Made by a program: the position numbers and the translations under genes. A DNA stretch of 64,000 nucleotides, taken from assembly GCA_964035545.1 (NCBI GenBank), contig OZ037772.1:8225650-8289649 (forward strand). The letters are read 5' to 3'. This document shows positions 23,765-33,421 of the stretch, piece by piece (within the stretch, counting starts at the first letter, position 1; the number at the start of each line of letters is the position of its first letter). This DNA is from Bugula neritina. Its lineage: Eukaryota > Bryozoa > Gymnolaemata > Cheilostomatida > Bugulidae. The notes under the pieces are model-generated. The model saw nothing but the letters and a program-made list of their open reading frames with translations, was not told the DNA's origin and did no database searches.

Positions 23765-25654
23765 CTAAAACTGAAGATGCTGTGAAGGTGTCTACAGATA
23801 TTCCTATCTGTACAGTTCTCACAAGTAGAATAGAAGCTCTCCTCAAACAGACCATAGCTGTGAACACAGTGAAAGAGTCTGGATACAGTGTGACAGAACT
23901 GGTAGAGACAACCCAGAGACTGGCACAGAAGCTAGATGGAGGGAAAGCTTTGAAGAAAATTAGAATGTTAGTCAAAATCCTAACAACCCTGCATACTGAA
24001 CAGCATGCTGTCCAAGACCAAGCTATTGAATGGGAAAAAGAAAGTCAAACATTCCTTCATCTTCCTCAAACAGGAAAAATCATCATAGAAAATATTGGAG
24101 AGGACAAATTGGAAACATTGTCATCTGCCGTTAGTCTGCTCCTCGACGATGTAATCGTGGCTTTCCCAACTCTAGAGGTCTTTGAAGTCACTGAACATGC
24201 TCGTGACAAGTTAGTTTCTCCAATCAAAGCTGACAGACTGAAGGGAATTGAGGGACTCATTTCTGGTTTAATTCTGAACATCATACAGAATAGAGAGTTC
24301 CTGTGCCAAGACTTAGTCTCAGAAGTTACCCGTTTTTCACCAGAGGCAGTTGTCGAAAGTCTTAACCAGATCTACAAAATGAAAGAAGACGTACTAAATA
24401 GAGATGGTCACAGGTTTACAGATACACAACAACTGAATGAATTTACTGACAGATACGCAGCTTGTGTCAAGTTCTTTGTTGAAGATTTTGACTGTTTCCC
24501 TCTTCATAACAAAATGGTTAGTAATTTGTAATAATTTGCTTTTCTTACAAAATTTATTGGTGACTTTTCAATAACGCGCATCCAATGTTCATATTATGTT
24601 TGTGCTACATGTTAGCTTAAGATGCTGATAGAATTGTTTGCACTTTTGCAATATATGCGGTCAGTGAATGTTTTTCATATACTTGTTGCAGGACTTTCTG
24701 ACGGGTGTTTTATTTTTTAGACTGTTATGGAGAAGCTTCTAGATTCTTGTCTATCCGCTGAGGAACTCAGCTGTACCGTAACAGCATATGACGTGTAAGT
24801 CTATAAACCATGCTTTCTTCACTGTTGCTTTCCTCGTTTTTTCCTGTACATTATTTGCTTGGTCTGCCATTTTTTCTTAAAAAACCTATTAGTCAAATTC
24901 TTTATTGCTGCCTTGAATATTTTTAGTTAGTTAATCTTTTTTTAAAAACACTAGAGTAGCCGACTGTAACTTTTTAAAAGATGTTATGTTTGTATTTTTG
25001 TGTATGCACAACTGCTTGTTTTTGATATTTCACAGCTTGATCCATGGTTTAGAAGGAAAGCCTGAAGATGTTAACCTTCTTGCTAAGTATGATTTTGCAA
25101 CTCTGTTTCATTTCGTTAAAATACGTCAAGTTTTACCACGTTGTAAGAAGTTGCTGCCTCGCGGTTATTCAATAAGTTTTACAGCATACGATCCTAATCT
25201 ATTTTTAAAATAGTTCAGCTTTAGAGTCTTTAAGCTATTTTATGGCATATGGTAATTTTGTACAACATTGCATGGCTTGAACCTATCATTTCTTATTCTA
25301 TGTAAAGTTTATCATGTTATGAAAAACTCAAATGGTTCTCTAGAGAACAGCACAACCTGTGGTCTGCAGCAAATTCTCTTCTGGGCGAACTGCAAGCATC
25401 TTATTCTGAGGATGAGGCTAAAGAGACAATGGAAGCTATAACAGGTAGAGGTTCAATGGTTGTTTAAAATGAATAAATTTGAATTGTTTTATCAGTTTTA
25501 TTAGATTAATAATATTATTTCTGATCAATAATGTACACTATAGATATTTTTTCAGAAACTGCAAATGTCTTAACTTTTGTGTCCAAATATGTTTTAGATC
25601 CAAAAACTCAAAAAAAGAAGGCACAGAAAAGAAAAGATGCACCACCTTCTAAAT
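23765..25654 (+). CDS. Helical module 4 and following basic exon
   Basis: Exons A4 23765-24516 (752 nt), B4 24721-24794 (74), C4 25036-25086 (51), D4 25344-25444 (101), E4 25598-25654 (57). A4 matches module 3 until its last few codons (CFPLHNKM instead of CFPLQPKQE). B4-D4 encode the same fold (AEELSCTVTAYDV, EQHNLWSAANSLLGEL) but are clearly diverged, with unrelated introns; this is probably the ancestral terminal unit. E4 encodes a basic, lysine-rich segment (KTQKKKAQKRK), possibly a nuclear-localisation or linker sequence. E4 ends at GTTAGT in phase 1. Reading on instead gives Cys-stop at 25658-25660, so E4 could also be a last exon. Confidence 0.55.
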
Positions 25655-28321
25655 GTTAGTAGCAATTTTCTAAATTTTATCGGTAACCTAAAAACAAACA
25701 CACAGTTTAAGGTTATAACTTTCCAAATTCAGGCACTGCTTTATGTTATATATAAACGGTTTTCAAGGGATAGCTCAAACAGGTTTTTGTCTCACATTAA
25801 CAAATTATTAATGAAATGATAGCTCTCGCATTCCTCTTCCATGCACTTTTTTATTTTTTCAAAAGAAAATTTTCTGATAAAGTTGTTAGGCAATAAGTAA
25901 ATCTTTACACCCTCAATGTTTCACTGCTGTAGCATAAGGGATTAATTTTATTAAGTTTAAAATTCAAACTTGACGTTCCTTGATATGTTTTCTCTGATAT
26001 ACTTTCTTTGTTTTTTGAAAATCAGTTTATGCTCCTCGCAATTTGGTCAAATCATACATCATTTTGCAAATTTTTTTGCAGTTATCTACATTCTTTATGT
26101 GGTGGAAATCTAGCTACGCTCCTGTGACTAATGATAACTTCCCTAGTACATTTGCAGCACTGGCACTTGTATAGTATAAGTAAAGGCAGAGTTAGTGAAG
26201 CGTGACTAACGAGCACTCAAATACAAGGCATATTGAAGGGGTGTATAAGTTAGGAAATATTTGAAAGGGGGACAATGTTTTTTAACAAGCTATAACTTAA
26301 AAATGAAGGGGCCTTCGAAAAAATTAAAAAAGTATATTGGAGAACATAAGTTTTTTGTTGTTGCTGTAACACTCAACCTGTTCGAGCTATTGGTGGAACA
26401 TTGTTCATATAGAACATAAAGCACCTGGCAAAGAGCCAGAAACTGAAAAAGCATAACCTCAAACTAACTGTGTGCAGCTGTTGGGCTTTCAGTAATTTTA
26501 TAAAAGTAAGAGGTGGTTGAACACTAGTATTAATTTGATCTTGAAAATTTGATGTAAAGTATGTCTTGACCTAAGCATTGTTGGCTTCTTTTGTTCTCGA
26601 GAGACAATGGCTGCACCAGGTAGAGTCATTTTAAGTTGTTGCATTTTTCCATATTACTGTCGAGGCCAATAGGAAAGTGGCAATGGTTGTTGCAGAAACT
26701 ACTACATTTGTAGCTTTTTTGCACCTACTCCGTAGATTTTAGTCTCTAAGTGGATGTTTTTTCTCAAATGGTTACTGCGGTTCTGCTCAGCATGCCTGGT
26801 ATCATTCTTTACTACACACCTTCAAAACCCCGAGCTTTCTCATGGCTGCATGTCAATTCCAGCGCTCCTCCTGTCTTTTTTGCTGGTGTCTCTGGAGCAT
26901 AATCTGAGATGGTCCTAAGGTCTGGGGCCTAAAAGTTCCCGATGCAATAGATCTTGATGAATCTGGCCATCTCCCTTTTTGCACATGTCTAAGTTATTGA
27001 AAACACCTCTGTTTCAAAAAAGTAAAAATTGTCTGCTTTACAGCACGTTGCAGAATGCCAGTATTGAGGATTATGTCTTGTCATTTGATCGGGGTATGCA
27101 TTTTAGACAGCAGAGATGAAGCTTTCTATTCAGTTTTATAGGGTGTTAGGATGTTTAGGTTTTGCCGGAGTCAAGTAGTTTAGACAAAATGTATGCCCTG
27201 TATACATTCATATTAGTGTTTGCTGACAGACTGTTGCTTGTTGGCATGTACTCTCTCGTGTAGCTTGGATATTCCTGCAAAAGCTTTGGCACTCCTTAAA
27301 TTGATCTTAGGCTCAAGTGAGTGGCTTGCGCTGATGGTAAAGCTTAGATACCAAAATATGTCAACTGAGTTCTGCTGACATTTTGCAGATGTTTAACTTT
27401 GACATCTGTATGCTAATGGTAAAGTGGTAGCTGCCACCTGAATTTTGCCACCTGCCTCATCTTGGCTTCGGCTTACAATGTGGCAAAATGGTCGGCTTGA
27501 TATCAAAGCTCGTGTGTAAGTAGACTTCATTTTAGCTCCTCTTGAAGGCATAAGTCAAAATGGTTTGAAAGAAGCTTAGGGCTAGTGTAAAAGTTTGGTG
27601 AATCCTGCTATTAATTGGGAACGACTCTGATAGTGTAACTCACTGCACTGTGTAAAAAGACAGAAAAATAGAATGCAGCTTTGGGGGGGGGGGGTCAGCC
27701 AACTTTTTTAAATAATTGCATTAGGCCACTACTTCATAAGGAGTCAAATGACTTTGTTAGGTTTATAAATTTGAAAAATGTGTATTGTTTTGCTCCTGGC
27801 TTCTTTACTTGTTTTCAGCAAATATTATGTCAATGCTGGATCTCTCTGCTCTGAATCCACACTAAGATTCAAGTACTCTCAGGATCTGTAGTTGGGCCAA
27901 AATGACTTTTGCAACACCTCTGCATCATATGCTTAACAGAGAAATGCCACAATAGCTATTGCAGTCACTATAATCAATTTTGTTTTTATAGTTACTGTTT
28001 TGGGGCCACATAAAACATTTGGCACGGAGCTCTCTCTCAAGCACAACCAAAACAGTTTATCTAAGTTTTTAATAATTTCGCCTTTTTCTGCTTCGATCAC
28101 TTCTTTGGGAGCTTTGTCATTAACAAAGCAGTCAATGGCTCAGCCATGTTTCTTTATTGATTTTGTCCTATCTAATTTATCCAAATTTTAGTTACAACAT
28201 TCTGTGTGAAGGATAGCTCGAGGCAGTGTTTGATCCACCTCTCCATCCATATTTTTGTTATTGATGTTTTTGTCTTTTTGCTCTTTAGTGAAATATTTTT
28301 TGGGGGCATTTAGGGCTTTAG
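25655..28321. other. Long intron or intergenic interval
   Basis: No + strand gene is evident. ATG 26607-26619 (context ACAATGG, then CTGCACCAG|GTAGAG) is a possible 5-codon first exon in phase 1. Joined to the exon at 33422 it gives Gly-Tyr-Lys-Cys-Trp-Phe, as in the paralogous cap. Minus-strand segments at about 26860-28290 look like decayed coding sequence. A G homopolymer lies at about 27684. Confidence 0.35.
26860..28290 (-). pseudogene. Decayed minus-strand coding remnant, unidentified
   Basis: Minus-strand translation shows protein-like stretches broken by stops and frame changes, such as MPPKKYFTKEQKDKN near 28290-28240 and IDCFVNDKAPKEVIEAEKGE near 28130-28070. Similar protein-like text continues on the far side of element 3 (33180-32886, HRHKVEAECIALYQSGLQEE). 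Element 3 therefore seems to have landed in an already dead gene or transposon. I cannot name the family. Confidence 0.3.
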
Positions 28322-28442
28322 TGTTGTGTTAATACCAAGATGATGTATTTTAGCGATAAACATACGTACTATAACAATGCATACGAATAAAACAAACAGT
28401 ACAGTAATTCCGCATGTGCGGTAATTCGAGTATAATACAACA
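28322..28442 (-). repeat. 3' LTR of element 3
   Basis: 121 bp, identical to the other LTR. It contains a palindrome CCGCATGTGCGG. This is very short for an autonomous Gypsy LTR. Confidence 0.95.
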
Positions 28443-28658
28443 CCTCTCTTTCTAAAAACAAACACAACTGAAATGCAAACATGAGTAATATACAAAAAGT
28501 GATACAAAGCGTATAGATGAATTTAGCAAGTATTAACAGGCTGATAAGCATAAAAATACAAACATGTTAACCATTACGAGAACATAATACCAGAATATAA
28601 TATCAGAATATAACATCAGAAAATGATACCAGAATATAACAAGGCATGAGACAGGAGG

Positions 28659-31600
28659 CTAGAGGTCAAGTTTTAGCGGAGCGCGGACTTCGCGGCCAGA
28701 CCTAGTTTTGGACAGACGAACAGCAGAGCTAGAAACTGAGTGGGTCTGTTTGGCCCTATCTAGAGGAACGAATGCTTGGTGGGGGCTAACTGGCCTTTCT
28801 CGGGGCTGAACATCCAACCTACTATCTGATGGGGATTGTTGGGCTTGACCCCCAAATACAGTGGTCTGTCTGGGACTACTATGAATTGGTTGGTCCTTGA
28901 ACTGAACAGCTAGATCACTTGCTAGACTCATAACGGGTGACGAGTGAGTTGGTGTGAGACTTCTACGGTTGCGTCTTAACTCAGTACCACCTGTGTCTTG
29001 AACAGTGTATGATCTCGGTGCGCACTGTTGGATAACTACTGCGTCCCTGTTCAAGTCTCTAATTCTCACCCTGTCGCCTCGTTTCAACGGAGGAAGTTGT
29101 GCAACTTTATGCCTAATATCAAAATTCTCTTTCACTTGACTGCGCTTCAACTCTTCTTTCTCCTGAACTGCCAATCTCTCTACAGGCTGAGGGATTAACA
29201 GCTTAGGGAGTGCAGGAACAGTGGTCTTCAGCTTTCGGCCCATCAACAGCTCAGCAGGAGACAAGCCATTCTCCAGAGGAGAAGATCGATAGGCCAACAG
29301 TGCAAGGTACGGATCTGTCTCTTTCTTGAGCAGGGACTTAACTGTTTGGACTGCCCTCTCAGCCTCTCCATTAGCCTGAGGATGCTTTGGTGAACTAGTG
29401 ACATGGGCAAACTGGTAAGAAGAAACAAACAACTTAAACTCATGACTGGCGTACTGGGGGCCATTGTCTGAAACCAACACATCTGGAACACCATGGCGTG
29501 CAAAGATACTCCGCATATGGCTAATAACTTCCTTACTGGTGAGTTCAGCTAACAAAGCAACCTCGACAAACCTAGAATAATAGTCTACTACTAAGAGATA
29601 CCACCGATCGTGAACAAAAAATAAATCACTACCTAACTTCTCCCAAGGACGCTGAGGAAACTCAGCCACCATCAATGGCTCTACAACAACGTTGGCATGC
29701 ATTCTGCAGGTGTTACACTGGCGTACCATGTCAGCGATCTGCTGAGATATACCCGGCCACCAAACATATTGCCTGGCCCGAGCACGACACTTGGTCACTC
29801 CTAAATGACCTTGATGAATGGTCCGAAGAACTTCCAATCTCTCAACCTGTGGGATAACAATGCGGTCCCCAAGCGCCAACAACCCATCTTGAATAGAAAT
29901 CAACGATCTTGACTCAAAATAAGGGCGAAGAAGTATATCCTGATTGGTAAGGTACTCCGGCCATGAGGTCTCAACAAACTTAATAACTTGGGCCAAGACT
30001 TCATCAGCTCTTTGCAGCTTTGCCAACTGCACGAGCCTCTGACTAGAAGCAAACAACTTATGACCCTCTTTCACGGCCAACTCTACCTCCTCCACAAAAG
30101 CGACTTCATCTACACTGGGCGAAGCCTGAGAGCGGGATAATGCATCAGCAAGCACATTATCCTTACCAGCAATGTGTTCAACAACATACGCAAACCTCAT
30201 AAGCCTCATCCTGAAACGCTGAATGCGAACAGTCAGTTTATCCAGTTCAATTTCATTCAGTAATGGGATCAAGGGCTTGTGATCAGTCTGTATCTTGACT
30301 GTGATACCTGTAATGTAATTTCTAAACTTTGTACATGCCCACACAACCCCCAGTGCCTCCTGTTCAATGGTTGCATACCTCATCTCAGTATCAGTCAGAG
30401 CACGAGAAGCTGCTGCAACAACCCTCTTGGAACCGTCCGGCTGAAGCTGCAGCAATACAGCACCGATGCCATTCCGGCACGCATCAGTCTGTATAGTAGT
30501 CTCAGCCTTCGGGTCATAAGCCGCGAGAACGAAATCTTTCGACAGCTCCTCTTTAATTCGGGCAAAGGCTATAGACTGAGCCTCGCCCCAGAACCAAGGA
30601 GATGTTTTACACAACAAATCCCTGAGAGGTCTAGATAGCTCCGCCAATTTAGGGGTAAACTTACTCAACTGATTAGCCATACCCAAAAAGCTACGAACAT
30701 CTGAGACACTCCGAGGAGTCCTGAAATCTCTAATCCCTTGAACTGCCTCAGGGTTGGCTTGAATGCCTTTATCAGAGATTGAATGCCCCAGAAACTTGAT
30801 TGAACTTTTAGAAAATTCACACTTGGAACTGTTCATAGTCATTCCTGCATCCGACATGCGTCTGAGGACAGCACGAACTCTAGCATCATGTTCCTCCACA
30901 GTATTACCCCAGACACAAACATCATCCATATGGACAATAACTCCCTCTAGACCACAAAGAACCTGTGACACAACTTTAGCGTAGATCTCTGGGCTAGATG
31001 ACAGCCCAAACGGCAACCTATGATAAGCATACCGACCAAATGGGGTCAAAAATGTAGTAAGGAGTTTACTAGACTTAGACAGGGGAATCTGATAAAACCC
31101 AGAGTTTGCATCCAACTTGCTGAAAACTTTCCCGTTACCTAATTTAGCTAGACTAGAGTCGACATGGGCCATTGGGTATACCTCCCTCCTGACCACTTTA
31201 TTCAACTGAGTGTAGTCTACACATATACGAATACGACCACTTGCTTTGGGAACTATGACCATGGGTGAGCACCAATCAGTTGGTTCACTAACAGAGAAGG
31301 TAACTCCTAACTCTACCATTTCATCTAACTCAGCCTTCACCTTATCTAATAATGGATACGGCACAGAACGCGGAACGCAAATAGCATGAGGGGGAGAACC
31401 GGTGTTTACTTGAATCTCTGCCTCCTGGCTCATTTTACCTAGGCCAGAAAAGAGACTAGGAAACTCATTTCTAAACTTATCAGCACTCTCAGTAACACAA
31501 TCAAGTTGGGTATTACATGATACAAGACCTAAGCCTACACATGCACGTCTACTAAGCAAGGCTTTATTATGAGCTACGACATATAGTCTATCTGCTACTT

Positions 31601-32669
31601 TGTACCTGCCTACAGATAGTGTACTGTCAAAATAGCCTAACACTGGTATCTGACTATTACTCGGTCCAAACAATGACTTGTCTGGCTGTTTAAGCTGTAC
31701 TGACTTACAGAGCTGCTGCGGGATGATGGTAACATCTGCACCGGTATCCAACTTGAATCGCACAGGCACCAATAGTTGATCTACGACTACAGACTTTGTC
31801 CATTCAACGTTAACATCTCTGTCTGTTACTTCACCCAAAAAATACTGTCCTTTGTTGCAGGGTTCAACATTGCTGGTGGGCTGGTCATAATCATTCTCTT
31901 CCACAGATTGTACTGCTCCTCCTTTTGACCTGCATACTCTAGCAAAATGTCCTCGTTTTTGGCATTTGTGACACACAGAATCTTGCGCAGGACATTTTCC
32001 AAATCTGTGTGTGTTGTGGCCACATCTACCACATGGGTTAGCATCGGCTTGAGCTGAATTAGCGGCCTTACTCTGTTGGGTTGAGTGTTTATGTTTACTA
32101 CTGCTGACTCTTACTGCATCAAGCGATTTAACATCATTGTATAGCTCCTTCACATTTTTGTCCACTTGTTCTGCTTGTCTAGCCATAGCCACGGCTGTTG
32201 CTTCAGTTAACTGGTCAATGTCCATCTTTTGCATCTCCCGGCTTAGCCCTTGGTCAGCTATACCAACAACTAGTCTATCTCTGATTTGTTCTGACCGCTT
32301 ATCTCCAAAGTCACATTTGTCTGCCAACTCATTTAAAGCACGAATATAATGTTCTACTGATTCGGCTTGCTGCTGGTCACGCTTGAAGAATTTTGCTCTT
32401 TCATAGATGACATATTTCTTGGGTGAGAAGTAGTTCTCAAATCCAGCTAGCACCTCATTGTATTTCTTTTTATTTTCTTCAGAGAGACCTAGGCTGCTAA
32501 AGATGCTTTCACTTGTAGGTCCCATACAATACAAGAAACTATTAATTTGTATTCCTTCCTCCTCTTTATCTAACTTAGAAATCTGTCTATATCTACTCCA
32601 TCTCTTAGCCCACTCTGCCCATTTCTCTGGCAAAAAGTCAAACTCAGCAGGTGGATTAAACTTTGCCAT
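28659..32669 (-). CDS. gag-pol: Gag-pol polyprotein of element 3
   Basis: ATG at 32669 is chosen; the frame is open to 32723 but only from a GTG. About 1336 residues. Domains: gag; two CCHC zinc knuckles at ~213-246 (CGRCGHNTHRFGKC and CHKCQKRGHFARVC); aspartic protease at ~308 (KLDTGADVTIIP); reverse transcriptase at ~440-630 (LPFGLSSSP and VHMDDVCVWG, an HMDD variant of the usual YxDD); RNase H (IQTDACRNGIGAVLL); integrase zinc region (HQGHLGVTKCRA..CNTC) and core (GSDLFF, VSDNGPQYAS, PQANGEAERAV, giving Asp, Asp, Glu). No envelope gene follows. Gag and pol are fused in one frame, unlike elements 1 and 2. No stop or frameshift is seen. Confidence 0.95.
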   Translation of the reverse strand: MAKFNPPAEFDFLPEKWAEWAKRWSRYRQISKLDKEEEGIQINSFLYCMGPTSESIFSSLGLSEENKKKYNEVLAGFENYFSPKKYVIYERAKFFKRDQQQAESVEHYIRALNELADKCDFGDKRSEQIRDRLVVGIADQGLSREMQKMDIDQLTEATAVAMARQAEQVDKNVKELYNDVKSLDAVRVSSSKHKHSTQQSKAANSAQADANPCGRCGHNTHRFGKCPAQDSVCHKCQKRGHFARVCRSKGGAVQSVEENDYDQPTSNVEPCNKGQYFLGEVTDRDVNVEWTKSVVVDQLLVPVRFKLDTGADVTIIPQQLCKSVQLKQPDKSLFGPSNSQIPVLGYFDSTLSVGRYKVADRLYVVAHNKALLSRRACVGLGLVSCNTQLDCVTESADKFRNEFPSLFSGLGKMSQEAEIQVNTGSPPHAICVPRSVPYPLLDKVKAELDEMVELGVTFSVSEPTDWCSPMVIVPKASGRIRICVDYTQLNKVVRREVYPMAHVDSSLAKLGNGKVFSKLDANSGFYQIPLSKSSKLLTTFLTPFGRYAYHRLPFGLSSSPEIYAKVVSQVLCGLEGVIVHMDDVCVWGNTVEEHDARVRAVLRRMSDAGMTMNSSKCEFSKSSIKFLGHSISDKGIQANPEAVQGIRDFRTPRSVSDVRSFLGMANQLSKFTPKLAELSRPLRDLLCKTSPWFWGEAQSIAFARIKEELSKDFVLAAYDPKAETTIQTDACRNGIGAVLLQLQPDGSKRVVAAASRALTDTEMRYATIEQEALGVVWACTKFRNYITGITVKIQTDHKPLIPLLNEIELDKLTVRIQRFRMRLMRFAYVVEHIAGKDNVLADALSRSQASPSVDEVAFVEEVELAVKEGHKLFASSQRLVQLAKLQRADEVLAQVIKFVETSWPEYLTNQDILLRPYFESRSLISIQDGLLALGDRIVIPQVERLEVLRTIHQGHLGVTKCRARARQYVWWPGISQQIADMVRQCNTCRMHANVVVEPLMVAEFPQRPWEKLGSDLFFVHDRWYLLVVDYYSRFVEVALLAELTSKEVISHMRSIFARHGVPDVLVSDNGPQYASHEFKLFVSSYQFAHVTSSPKHPQANGEAERAVQTVKSLLKKETDPYLALLAYRSSPLENGLSPAELLMGRKLKTTVPALPKLLIPQPVERLAVQEKEELKRSQVKENFDIRHKVAQLPPLKRGDRVRIRDLNRDAVVIQQCAPRSYTVQDTGGTELRRNRRSLTPTHSSPVMSLASDLAVQFKDQPIHSSPRQTTVFGGQAQQSPSDSRLDVQPRERPVSPHQAFVPLDRAKQTHSVSSSAVRLSKTRSGREVRAPLKLDL

Positions 32670-32764
32670 AACAGTAAATTGACAATAACGCAAGAAAAGG
32701 AAACCAAGGACAGCAGATGGCACGGATTAAACACGACAAACTTAAAACTTCGTACTGGTCACCA

Positions 32765-32885
32765 TGTTGTGTTAATACCAAGATGATGTATTTTAGCGAT
32801 AAACATACGTACTATAACAATGCATACGAATAAAACAAACAGTACAGTAATTCCGCATGTGCGGTAATTCGAGTATAATACAACA
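32765..32885 (-). repeat. 5' LTR of element 3
   Basis: 121 bp, identical to 28322-28442. No obvious TATA box is visible within it, so how it drives transcription is unclear. Confidence 0.95.
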
Positions 32886-33180
32886 TTTAGCTTGTTTGAA
32901 GTCAGCATACCTGTGTTGCCTCTGATTTAACTTGAGCTAATAATCATCAGAACATGGTCTAGCAATCCGTTAGCATATGCTGCAGAAGGTCAGGAGTGAA
33001 TTTTTGCTGATGTAGCATGAAATTTTCTCAGATGATAGATATGCCGCATGCTTGATCTTCACAGCAAATTCAATTACTTCTCAGTTTTCTCTAAATCAGT
33101 CCTCATTTTAGGACTTCTTCTTGTAGACCAGATTGGTAGAGGGCTATGCATTCTGCTTCCACTTTGTGTCTATGGTGGTT
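32886..33180 (-). pseudogene. Decayed minus-strand coding remnant, second part
   Basis: On the minus strand this reads as protein-like text (HRHKVEAECIALYQSGLQEE near 33175) interrupted by TGA and TAG codons. It appears to be continuous with the remnant at 26860-28290, split by element 3. Family not recognised. Confidence 0.3.
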
Positions 33181-33421
33181 AATTCTCCATTTCTCCAGAA
33201 TCTTGACTAATAATGTACCATTATTATATGATATCTCTTTCTTCATTTCAATTTTATATAATTTCATGATGCAAATGGCACATTAACTGAAACATTTTTG
33301 TAGAAAATAAAAATTCTCCATTTAACTGACAAATGCATGTTGCAAAAAAATGCATATAGCTAGTATATGGAAGTGCCATTCAATTATTATTACTAATCAA
33401 AAGTTGATGGTGTTTTTGTAG

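Larger units (their letters stand above)
28322..32885 (-). mobile_element. Gypsy-type LTR retrotransposon, element 3 (intact, very short LTRs)
   Basis: A 4564-bp element with identical 121-bp LTRs (28322-28442 and 32765-32885), TGTTGTG...ACAACA on the given strand, flanked by the 5-bp duplication TTTAG (28317-28321 and 32886-32890). On the minus strand the LTR is followed directly by TGGTGACCAGTACG, a plausible primer site starting TGG. One uninterrupted gag-pol frame fills the interior. Identical LTRs and an open frame indicate a recent insertion, possibly competent. It lies opposite to the host gene, in the intron between helical modules and LRRs. Confidence 0.95.

Noticed and set aside
5721-25444. 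CARD, DED or death-domain repeats
   Set aside because: The helical modules are far longer than a death fold and I see no diagnostic motif; only structure prediction could support this.
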